NCBI GenBank assembly: GCA_002436015.1 | Contig: DIXJ01000008.1 | Coordinates: 45,384 to 76,541 of the forward strand | Length of the DNA stretch: 31,158 nt | Origin: Synergistaceae bacterium UBA6083 | GTDB lineage: Bacteria; Synergistota; Synergistia; Synergistales; 79-D21 | Direction of reading: 5' to 3' | Shown: positions 23,814 through 31,135 of the stretch, piece after piece | How positions within the stretch are numbered: position 1 is the stretch's first letter | How the letters are laid out: each line of letters begins with the position of its first letter | Made by a program: the position numbers and the translations under genes | The notes under the pieces: generated by a model | What the model saw: the letters and a program-made list of their open reading frames with translations, nothing else | Databases searched by the model: none | Told to the model about the DNA's origin: nothing

Positions 23814-24805
23814 CCCGCTTGGAAAACGGGCAGCCCCTTTTTTCGGTTGTCATCCTCCTGTTCAACCAGGCCCGCCTGGTGGAAGAAGCCCTGGAGTCCG
23901 TCTTCGGGCAGGATTATAGCCCCGTTGAACTCCTGGTCTGCGACGACGCCTCGGCCGACGGGTCGGCGGAAGTTGCCGAACGATGGTGCCGGGAACATGC
24001 CTCCCGCTTCACAAAATGGAAAGTGATCCGCCAGTCCGTGAACCGCGGGATCCTGCCCAACCAGCTGAACGGGATCCGGGAAAGCAGGGGGGAATACATC
24101 AAGACCCTGGCGGCGGACGACCGGTTGCTTCCCGGGGCCTTGAGCTGCGCGGCGCGTTTTTTCGCGGGAAATCCCGGCTTTGCCCTCGTTTGCGGAGGGT
24201 TCCAGGCGTTCGAGGCGGTCGACGGAACGATCCGGCTGGGGGAAAGACGGCCCTTCCCGAAGAACCTCGACTTTTTCACCATGGAGGCTCCATCCCAGTT
24301 CCGCTACCTGGCCTTGAGACGGATCGGCAACATGGCTCCGGGGATCTTTGCGAGGCGGTCGGTTTACGAACGGATCGACCTGGCTTCGACGGGAATCCGG
24401 CTCCTCAACGACCTCCCGGCCTGGCTGCTCGCCACCCTGGCAGGCTTCCGCATCGGCCTTCTCGGGCAGGACACGTGCCTCTACCGACGCGGCCCGTCGT
24501 CGGTCTCGCAAAACATCTCGAGCCACGGAACAAGAACCGGGAGACGATGGCGATCGGACATCCTGAAGGTCTACGAACGGGTCATCCTGCCGAACCTGGA
24601 CAGGCTCGGCCCTGCCGAGCGTTTTCACGTCCGGTACAAGGGGCTCCAGGCCCGGAACAGGCTCCTGAACGCGAACAGGCCGCTGAGGTGGCTGGCGGCG
24701 AGCGGGTGCCTCCTCCTGATGAAGGTCATGGACGTCTACAGCCTGGAACTACGGGCCCGCTCCCTCCTGGGAAGGTTCCGGTCCCCAGGCTCCGGGATTC
24801 CCTGA
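23810..24805 (+). CDS. Family 2 glycosyltransferase
   Basis: 331 residues. The GT-A domain starts FSVVILLFNQARLVEEALES and has LLVCDDASADGS, followed by YIKTLAADDRLLPG with the acidic metal-binding motif. The C-terminal part is basic, with a hydrophobic stretch near residue 305 (WLAASGCLLLM), possibly a membrane contact. It transfers a sugar from a nucleotide donor, perhaps the dTDP-amino sugar made by the surrounding genes. The GTG start at 23810 overlaps the upstream stop as GTGA. The last 57 bases overlap the convergent rmlA gene. Confidence 0.85.
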   Translation: MTRLENGQPLFSVVILLFNQARLVEEALESVFGQDYSPVELLVCDDASADGSAEVAERWCREHASRFTKWKVIRQSVNRGILPNQLNGIRESRGEYIKTLAADDRLLPGALSCAARFFAGNPGFALVCGGFQAFEAVDGTIRLGERRPFPKNLDFFTMEAPSQFRYLALRRIGNMAPGIFARRSVYERIDLASTGIRLLNDLPAWLLATLAGFRIGLLGQDTCLYRRGPSSVSQNISSHGTRTGRRWRSDILKVYERVILPNLDRLGPAERFHVRYKGLQARNRLLNANRPLRWLAASGCLLLMKVMDVYSLELRARSLLGRFRSPGSGIP

Positions 24806-25510
24806 AAACATGGCGTTTGCCAGGAAATAGGATTCCAGCGTTCCGGTATCCATCCAGCGGCCGCGGACGAAATCGTATTCCAGGAGGTCCCTGTCGGCAT
24901 AGGCATTGTTGACGTCGGTGATTTCATACTCCCCCCGCGGGGAGGGCTCCAGGCCTTCCAGGATTTCCCACAGGCTTGAATCGTAAAGGTAGGCACCCAC
25001 CACGGCGTACGGGGTCGGAGGACATTCCGGCTTTTCGAGTATTCCCACGACCTTCATCTCGTCGAGGGCCGCCACGCCGAAGCGCGTCGGGTCCTCGACT
25101 TCCACCAGGAGCACCCTGGCCCCCCTGCACCCCTGGATTTTCCGGTAGTTCTCGAGGAAGTGGCGAGGCGGGATCTCGAAGATGTTGTCCCCCAGGAGGA
25201 CGAAAACGTTGTCCGGACCCGCGAAAACCCTCGCCAGCCGCAGCGCGTCGGCGATGCCCCGGGGCTCGTCCTGGACCTTGTAGGAAAAATCGACACCAAA
25301 CTCCCTGCCGCTCCCCAGGTTGTTGACGATGTCCCCCATGTGGGCGCTGCTCGTGACGACGAGGATTTCGCTCACCCCGCAGGCCGCCATGTTCCGAACG
25401 GCGTTGTAGATCATGGGCTCGGGGCCGACGGGCAGGAGGTGCTTGTTGATGGTCTTCGTGAGCGGGTAGAGGCGCGTTCCGCGGCCTCCCGCCAGGATGA
25501 CCCCCTTCAC
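24749..25510 (-). CDS. rmlA: Glucose-1-phosphate thymidylyltransferase, short form
   Basis: 253 residues, shorter than the common form of about 290. Motifs include the N-terminal GVILAGGRGTRLYPLT, NKHLLPVGPEPMIYN, VFVLLGDNIFE and GEYEITDVNNAY, with GRWMDTGTLESYFLANAM near the end. The C-terminal helical extension of the long form is missing. It makes dTDP-glucose from glucose 1-phosphate and dTTP. The GTG at 25510 overlaps the rmlB stop (GTGA), with GGGGGA upstream, so the longer version starting at 25546 is rejected. It is the last gene of a five-gene minus-strand operon. Confidence 0.88.
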   Translation of the reverse strand: MKGVILAGGRGTRLYPLTKTINKHLLPVGPEPMIYNAVRNMAACGVSEILVVTSSAHMGDIVNNLGSGREFGVDFSYKVQDEPRGIADALRLARVFAGPDNVFVLLGDNIFEIPPRHFLENYRKIQGCRGARVLLVEVEDPTRFGVAALDEMKVVGILEKPECPPTPYAVVGAYLYDSSLWEILEGLEPSPRGEYEITDVNNAYADRDLLEYDFVRGRWMDTGTLESYFLANAMFSGNPGAWGPEPSQEGAGP

Positions 25511-26598
25511 GAGGGATTCCCCCGGGACCGGTTTTCCCGGTACCACCGGATGGTCTCGGCGAGCTGCAGCTCGAAGGACCGGGAATTTTCGAACCCCAGT
25601 TCCGTTCGGATCCTGCTGTCGTCGATCGCGTAGGCGCGGTCATGCCCGGGGCGGTCGGGCACGCGCTCGATGCGGTCCTCCCCGAGACCGAGCCCCCTGA
25701 GGATATCCCCGGCCACATCCCGGTTTTCCCTCGGGTTGCGCCCCGCCACGTTGTAGGCCCTGCCGACGGCCCCCTTTTCCAGGACCAGCCGGAGGGCCTG
25801 GGCCGTGTCGGAGACGTGAAGCCAATCCCTCACCTGGCGCCCGTCCCCGTAAAGCGGGATCTTCTCTCCCGCGAGCGCCCGGGTCACGACGGTCGGGATG
25901 AACTTTTCGGGGAATTGCCGGGGACCGAAGTTGTTCGTCGGCCGGACCACCATGGCCGGGACCTTCCATGCCCGCACGTACGCGGAAACCATCTGCTCGG
26001 CGGCGGCCTTCGTGACCGAGTAGGGATTGGTGGGAGCCAGGGGACTGTCCTCGCCAAACGCCGCGCGCCCTTCCGAATCCCCGTAGACTTCGTCGGTGGA
26101 AACATGGAGGAAACGCCGGAGCCTGGGGTTCCGCCGGGCCGCCTCCAGCATCGCGCAGGTTCCCTGGACGTTGGCCCGGACAAAGGGTCCGGGGTCGGCG
26201 AGGCTTCGATCGACGTGCGTTTCGGCGGCGAGGTGGACGACGGCATCCACCTGCGAGACGAGGCTTTCCACTAGGGAGGCGTCCGTGATGTCCCCCAGAA
26301 CCAGGAGAGGAGGGAGAGGGCCTCCGGGCCCGCTTCGCCTATCCCCGAGCTTCGCGGGAAGGTCTCCCAGCCTGCAGCGGCCGACGAGGCCCCCGGCCTT
26401 TTCGATCGCGCCTTCGGGGACGTGGCCTTCCACGGCGAGGGTTTCCAGTCCGGCAGCGAGGCAGGAAAGGTTCTCGAAGCGGCCCGCGTAGGTCAGGGCA
26501 TCGAGCAGGACAAGCCGCCAGGCTGGCCTGCTCTCCAGGATGTGGCGGACGAACTCCGAGCCGATGAAGCCAGCCGCTCCCGTAACGAGGAGTTCCAT
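25507..26598 (-). CDS. rmlB: dTDP-glucose 4,6-dehydratase
   Basis: 363 residues. It has the NAD-binding motif VTGAAGFIGSEFVRH, HLAAETHVDRSL, the catalytic STDEVYGD (Thr-Asp-Glu) and YSVTK (Tyr and Lys), and RPTNNFGPRQFPEKFIP. It converts dTDP-glucose to dTDP-4-keto-6-deoxyglucose, the substrate for FdtA-like enzymes at 20674-21078. An unusual Gly/Pro-rich insertion of roughly 35-40 residues lies around residues 50-95, before the LGDITD strand. The ATG follows AAAGGAGGAAGG. It overlaps rmlA by four bases. Confidence 0.9.
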   Translation of the reverse strand: MELLVTGAAGFIGSEFVRHILESRPAWRLVLLDALTYAGRFENLSCLAAGLETLAVEGHVPEGAIEKAGGLVGRCRLGDLPAKLGDRRSGPGGPLPPLLVLGDITDASLVESLVSQVDAVVHLAAETHVDRSLADPGPFVRANVQGTCAMLEAARRNPRLRRFLHVSTDEVYGDSEGRAAFGEDSPLAPTNPYSVTKAAAEQMVSAYVRAWKVPAMVVRPTNNFGPRQFPEKFIPTVVTRALAGEKIPLYGDGRQVRDWLHVSDTAQALRLVLEKGAVGRAYNVAGRNPRENRDVAGDILRGLGLGEDRIERVPDRPGHDRAYAIDDSRIRTELGFENSRSFELQLAETIRWYRENRSRGNPS

Positions 26599-26624
26599 GG
26601 CCTTCCTCCTTTCCGGTTACCGTT

Positions 26625-27647
26625 TCACCAGTTTTTGGACAGGATTTCCTCTTCGATTCGGTCGATTTCGTCCCGGTCGGCAGGTTCAAGGCGGGCGTAA
26701 AGGTCCGTCCTGGCCTGGAGGCCAATGGCTTCGCGGCTCTTGCCCCGCTTTTCTTCTTCCGAAAGCCCGGTCCAACTGATCTTCTGCTTCCCCAGGTAGA
26801 GATCGAGGTCCACGATGCGATGGCCGTTCGCCGCGTATTCCAGGCCGACGAGGAGCCGCTTCACCTCGGACGGCTCGAGCGGAGTGACCATCTTCAGGCT
26901 GTAGCATTTCAGCTCGAGCAGGATCCGCGCGAAGTCGCGGCTCCACCCCTCGCCCACCACCAGCCCGAGTTCCAGGGCTTCCAGCACGCGCATGAGCCTC
27001 CGGTAATGGAGATCGTAAAGGCCGTACTTGTCGTAGAGACGCAGCTCGACGGCGTTCCAGGAACGCCCGGACAGCCCGGACGTGACGTACCGGACGATGC
27101 TGCGGCGCATCAGCCGGGAAGCTGCTTCGTTTCGCATGGGAAGCACCAGGCGACGGGGATGGAGGTCCGACGGCTCGACGATCGTCCCCAGCGATTTTTC
27201 CGTGAACAAGACGGTGGTGCCTTGCTTTTCAGGCCACGAAGCCGGGTTCTCCTCCCGGATTTCCCGGGCCCCGAGCTCGGCTTCCAGGAGGTCGATGATG
27301 GCGCCGGGTTCCCCGAAGGTTCGCACGATCAGGCCCCCGTGGCGGCTCTCCACCCGCTGGACCAGGGAGCAGAGCCCTTCGTTGACCAGGGCGCAGAGAA
27401 GGCCTTCCGTGCTTTCGCTGATGACGAAGATGCGGCTTTCCGCCAGCCAGTTCCCGGGATCCTTCCCTTCCTTCCCGGCCGTGTCCTTCAGGAAGACGAG
27501 GGTCTGCTCCTCCCCGGCTTTGCCCCAGGCCTCCCGCAGGTCGTAGGCATGGTCCGCCAGCCTCCGGTCCAGGAATCTTCCCAGTTCCTCGCCGTTTTTC
27601 GTCTCGACCAGGAGCAGGCGGGGCCCGCCCCGCACCAGTGAAAGCAT
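26625..27647 (-). CDS. Conserved-looking protein of unknown function
   Basis: 340 residues with no family I recognise. There is no signal peptide or membrane segment, so it is probably cytoplasmic. The sequence is rich in charged residues and looks mixed alpha/beta in the first half (LLLVETKNGEELGRFLD, IFVISESTEGLLCALVNEGL) and helical in the second (YDLHYRRLMRVLEALELGLV), ending in a charged helix. It lies between the metallophosphoesterase (23 bases) and rmlB (26 bases) in a tight operon, so it may help sugar or cell-wall metabolism. The ATG is preceded by GGGGGGAG at a short distance. Confidence 0.75.
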   Translation of the reverse strand: MLSLVRGGPRLLLVETKNGEELGRFLDRRLADHAYDLREAWGKAGEEQTLVFLKDTAGKEGKDPGNWLAESRIFVISESTEGLLCALVNEGLCSLVQRVESRHGGLIVRTFGEPGAIIDLLEAELGAREIREENPASWPEKQGTTVLFTEKSLGTIVEPSDLHPRRLVLPMRNEAASRLMRRSIVRYVTSGLSGRSWNAVELRLYDKYGLYDLHYRRLMRVLEALELGLVVGEGWSRDFARILLELKCYSLKMVTPLEPSEVKRLLVGLEYAANGHRIVDLDLYLGKQKISWTGLSEEEKRGKSREAIGLQARTDLYARLEPADRDEIDRIEEEILSKNW

Positions 27648-27670
27648 CTTCTCTCCCCCCTTCCCGGCCC

Positions 27671-28306
27671 CTAGAGGCCGATTTTCCTCTTCTTCTGGCG
27701 CGCGTCGTGCACGGACCGGGGATAGTCTAGGGAGTGGACGGTACGCGTCGCGAGGTCCAGGACCCGGATCTTCACGTTCCCGTTGAGGTAGAGCCTCCCG
27801 TCCACGTCGGGGGGCAGGACGCTGGTGTCATGCCCGTAGAGGTTGAATTCGGCGGCGCGTTCCCAGAGGTCTTCCGGCCGGTGGGAGGCGGCAATCCCCA
27901 CTCCTTCGAGGTCGAGGTAAAGGCATCCCTCGGCCACCACGAAGCGTGTCCGGGGCTCCCGCCCGGAGGCAAGTCCACGGACGATAACGGGGTCGTCGTG
28001 GTTTCCCATGACGAGGAAGACTTGCTCGGCGGCGCTTGATTCAAGGACCGCCAGGAGGGCCTCCACTCGTGCCGCGTAGAGAGGGCGGTCGGAGGAACCG
28101 GAGCGGAGCTTGACCTCGTCGGCCAGGTCGCCCGTGTGGACGATGAACCTCGGGCGCACGGCCGCGACGAGACGGGCGAGTTCGGGATAGAAAATGGACG
28201 GAGTGTCCGAGACGTGCAGGAGGGCACACGGAAGCCCTGTCATTTCCGGGGGGATAGGGGATTTTCCCGCCAGGCGGGCCAGGGCGTGCCACAGGGTTTC
28301 CCGCAT
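27671..28306 (-). CDS. Metallophosphoesterase
   Basis: 211 residues. Calcineurin-like motifs are visible: HVSDTPS (Asp34), HTGDLADE (Asp60), MGNHDDP (Asn102, His103) and LYGHDTS. The first motif is normally Asp-X-His, but the third position is Pro36, so one metal ligand is replaced. No signal peptide is seen. The family hydrolyses phosphomono- or diesters, often cyclic nucleotides or nucleotide-linked lipids. It comes 11 bases after the lytic transglycosylase gene and before the unknown and rml genes. Confidence 0.85.
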   Translation of the reverse strand: MRETLWHALARLAGKSPIPPEMTGLPCALLHVSDTPSIFYPELARLVAAVRPRFIVHTGDLADEVKLRSGSSDRPLYAARVEALLAVLESSAAEQVFLVMGNHDDPVIVRGLASGREPRTRFVVAEGCLYLDLEGVGIAASHRPEDLWERAAEFNLYGHDTSVLPPDVDGRLYLNGNVKIRVLDLATRTVHSLDYPRSVHDARQKKRKIGL

Positions 28307-28317
28307 GGGGCACCCTC

Positions 28318-28956
28318 TCAGGGGGTCGTGGCGGCCAGGGCCCGGGTGTCCCCCTTGAGGGCTTTGTAGGCGGAGAGGACTTTCTCGACGTAGCTCGAGC
28401 TGCCGCCGACGTATTTCCTGAGGGATTTCGACAGGTCGCCGCCGGAGGACTTGTGGTAGCAGGAGAAGATCCAGGCCCCGGCCAGGATGTTGTTGCGGGG
28501 ATCGAACAGATCGGTGACGGTACGGATGCCGGGGAAGGCCTTCGGGAGGTTCGGTGCGTGGGCCTTCCAGTTGACCTGCATGAGGCCGATGTTGGAACGG
28601 TTTTTCGCGGACGCGTTGGCCCGGGACTCCCGGACGAGGATGGAGGCCACGACGAGGGGATCGACGCCGAACAGGGCTCCCGCCTCAAGGACGTGGTTGG
28701 CGTACTTCTCGGCCTTCTCCGCCCCGAGGTTTTTGTTCATGCGGGCAAAAAGGGCCGCAATGGCCTTGCGCTGTGCGACCTTCTGGGGGGCCTCCGCGGG
28801 AGGCGCCTCCTCGACAACGGGTTCTTCCTCCACGATGACGATCGGGGGGTTGTCGGGATCGTAAAGGGGCGGCGTGTCGAGTTCCTCGGCATTCACGGCC
28901 CCACCGGCAAGGGCAAGGGTGAAGATCAAAAGCAGAAGGGTCAGGGTGCTTTTCAT
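28318..28956 (-). CDS. Lytic transglycosylase, SLT domain, exported
   Basis: 212 residues. The signal peptide (about 1-23, ending AGGAVNA) is followed by a Glu/Pro-rich linker (residues 40-58) and an SLT domain with catalytic Glu110 in VRESRAN and the NIGLMQVNW motif, then the FDPRNNILAGAWIF block. It cleaves peptidoglycan between MurNAc and GlcNAc in the periplasm. It is the first gene of the operon leading to rmlB and rmlA and is divergent from the ABC-F gene across 139 bases, in which no clear promoter was picked out. Confidence 0.92.
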   Translation of the reverse strand: MKSTLTLLLLIFTLALAGGAVNAEELDTPPLYDPDNPPIVIVEEEPVVEEAPPAEAPQKVAQRKAIAALFARMNKNLGAEKAEKYANHVLEAGALFGVDPLVVASILVRESRANASAKNRSNIGLMQVNWKAHAPNLPKAFPGIRTVTDLFDPRNNILAGAWIFSCYHKSSGGDLSKSLRKYVGGSSSYVEKVLSAYKALKGDTRALAATTP

Positions 28957-29095
28957 GGATCATCCCGCCTTTCGCGTTAAAGGATAACCCGAAAGGGGCA
29001 TTTTCCGCAAATCCTGCACGGCGGGCCGGCGCTCGCGGGCTTCTGCCGGACGCCAACCCTTGCGGTTTGGGCCGCTTCCGTGGAGAATACACTCC

Positions 29096-31126
29096 ATGAC
29101 GCTGACCATCCGGAACCTCTCCCTGCGCTACGGAGAAAAGATCCTTTACGACAACATCAGCTGGACCCTGCCCGACCGGGCACGGGTCGGCCTCGTCGGC
29201 GACAACGGGACCGGCAAGACCACGCTGCTGAAGGCCATCATGGGCCGGACCCAGGTGGATTCCGGCTCCATCGACATCCCGCGGGGCTCCCGCCTGGGCT
29301 ACCTGCCCCAGGACCTGGTGGAACTAGGAGACGGCACCGTCATGGACACCCTGAGGCAGCGGTGCGGAGTGGCGGAACTGGAGACGGCCCTGGCCAACTG
29401 CGAGGCGGAACTCGCGACGCTCGGCGCCGAAAGCCCGGAGCTGTCCGAGACGCTGGCCCGGCATGAGCGGCTGGTCCACGCCCACGGGGCCCTGGATGCC
29501 TACGCGTTCGAGGCCCGGGCCCGGCGGGTGCTGAAGGGCCTCGGCTTTGCGGACGGAGACGCGGACCGGCCATGCGAGACCTTCTCCGGCGGCTGGAAGA
29601 TGCGGATCGCCCTTTCGTCGCTCCTGCTGCAGGATCCGGAGATTCTCCTCCTGGACGAGCCCACCAACCATCTGGACACCGAGAGCATGGAGTGGATGGA
29701 GGCCTTCCTCAAGAACAGCCGGTGCACCCTCGTGACGGTCAGCCACGACCGGCGCTTCCTGGACAACGTCGTGACGACGATCGCGGAGCTTTGCCGGGGA
29801 AACCTGTCGCTCTATCCCGGCGATTACGAGGCCTTCCTTCGCCAGAGGGACGAGCGCGAGGAGCGCCTCTCCCGGGAATCCGAGGCCCAGAAGGAAGTCA
29901 TCGAGAAGGCGGAGCGGTTCATCTCGCGGTTCCGCTACAAGGCCACGAAGGCGGCCCAGGTGCAGAGCCGGGTCCGCATGCTGGAAAAGATGGAAACAAT
30001 CCGGATCGACGCGCCGCCCCCGACGGTGGCGTTCCGCTTCCCGGTGCCGCCAAAGAGCGGCCTGCTGGTCCTGAAAGGGGAAAGCCTGGCCAAGTCCTAC
30101 GGGGGGAAACCCGTGTTCTCCGGGGTGGACCTGGAGATCCGCCGGGGGGAGAAGATCGCGCTTGTGGGAGTGAACGGCGCGGGAAAGTCCACGCTGTCAC
30201 GGCTTTTGGCCGGTGTGGAAACCCCCGACGAGGGGAAGGTGACCCGCGGCCACGGGGTGAAGCTGGCCTTCTACGCCCAGGAAATGGCCGACAACATGGC
30301 CACCGAGGGGACGGTCTGGAACGAGGCCTGCTCGGTGCTGTCAAAAACCTCGCCCCAGGAGCGGCGGAACCTGCTGGGGGCATTCCTGTTCTCGGGCGAC
30401 GACATCGAAAAGCCCGTGCGGGTGCTTTCGGGGGGCGAAAAGGCCCGCCTGGCCCTGCTGAAAGTCCTCCTCACCGAATCGAACGTCCTGGTGCTGGACG
30501 AGCCGACGAACCACCTGGACCAGTCCACGAAGGAACGGTTCCAGAAGGCCCTGCTGGACTACCCCGGCACCGTCGTGCTGGTGTCCCACGACCGCTTTTT
30601 CCTCGACGAACTGGTGGAGCGCGTGGTGGAAATCCGCGGCGGCCAGGCCCGCATCTTTCTCGGAAACTACTCCGAGTTCATCGCGAAGCGCGGCAAGGTC
30701 GCTCCCGAAATGGACGAACCCTCAACCTCGAACCCGAACCGGGGTCAGGTCTTGAATTCCAGCATCCGGGATGCTGGAATTCAAGACCTGACCCCGGTTT
30801 TAATGACCCCGGTTTTCGCGCCGCTGGCAGACGAGTTGGGAAATCCCGCCCGCCACGCGAACCGGCTGAAGAAGGAGCGTACGGCCCTCTCGAAGCGCCT
30901 GGAGGCTGTCGAGGACGAGATCGCCGAAAGGGAAGAGGAAAAAGCCAAGGCTTATGCAGCCCTTTCCGACGAGGGCGTGCATGCGAACCCCGATCGAATG
31001 CGGCAGCTGGCCGGCGAGCTGGCGGAGGTCGAACAGGCTCTGGCCGACCTCATGGAGAGGTGGGAAGGCCTCTCAGGTGAAATCGAGTCCCTGGACGAAG
31101 TCCTGGAATCGATCGCCGACCGCTGA
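29096..31126 (+). CDS. ABC-F family ATPase with an inverted repeat inserted in frame
   Basis: 676 residues, longer than the usual 630-650. Two ABC domains: Walker A GDNGTGKTT, signature FSGGWKMR, Walker B LLLDEPTNHLD; then GVNGAGKST, LSGGEKARLAL and LVLDEPTNHLD. No membrane segments. ABC-F proteins bind ribosomes, and a charged linker follows domain 1 (about residues 255-300). The C-terminus is a charged coiled coil (about 580-676). Residues 548-568 are encoded by a perfect 63-bp palindrome (30737-30799) of the dispersed repeat family, followed by a short duplicated tail; the reading frame stays open. The insertion lies in the linker before the coiled coil. The ATG at 29096 follows GTGGAG; an upstream GTG/ATG at 29060 is less likely. 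Confidence 0.9.
   Translation: MTLTIRNLSLRYGEKILYDNISWTLPDRARVGLVGDNGTGKTTLLKAIMGRTQVDSGSIDIPRGSRLGYLPQDLVELGDGTVMDTLRQRCGVAELETALANCEAELATLGAESPELSETLARHERLVHAHGALDAYAFEARARRVLKGLGFADGDADRPCETFSGGWKMRIALSSLLLQDPEILLLDEPTNHLDTESMEWMEAFLKNSRCTLVTVSHDRRFLDNVVTTIAELCRGNLSLYPGDYEAFLRQRDEREERLSRESEAQKEVIEKAERFISRFRYKATKAAQVQSRVRMLEKMETIRIDAPPPTVAFRFPVPPKSGLLVLKGESLAKSYGGKPVFSGVDLEIRRGEKIALVGVNGAGKSTLSRLLAGVETPDEGKVTRGHGVKLAFYAQEMADNMATEGTVWNEACSVLSKTSPQERRNLLGAFLFSGDDIEKPVRVLSGGEKARLALLKVLLTESNVLVLDEPTNHLDQSTKERFQKALLDYPGTVVLVSHDRFFLDELVERVVEIRGGQARIFLGNYSEFIAKRGKVAPEMDEPSTSNPNRGQVLNSSIRDAGIQDLTPVLMTPVFAPLADELGNPARHANRLKKERTALSKRLEAVEDEIAEREEEKAKAYAALSDEGVHANPDRMRQLAGELAEVEQALADLMERWEGLSGEIESLDEVLESIADR
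30737..30799. repeat. Dispersed repeat copy F: perfect 31-bp inverted repeat inside a gene
   Basis: The 31-base arms (30737-30767 and 30769-30799) are perfectly complementary around one central base. Each arm has a full repeat unit, GGGGTCAGGTCTTGAATT, in opposite orientation. A further partial unit, TGACCCCGGTTTT, follows at 30803-30815. The 63 bases equal 21 codons, so the gene frame is kept. Confidence 0.95.
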
Positions 31127-31135
31127 TTTCCTGAA

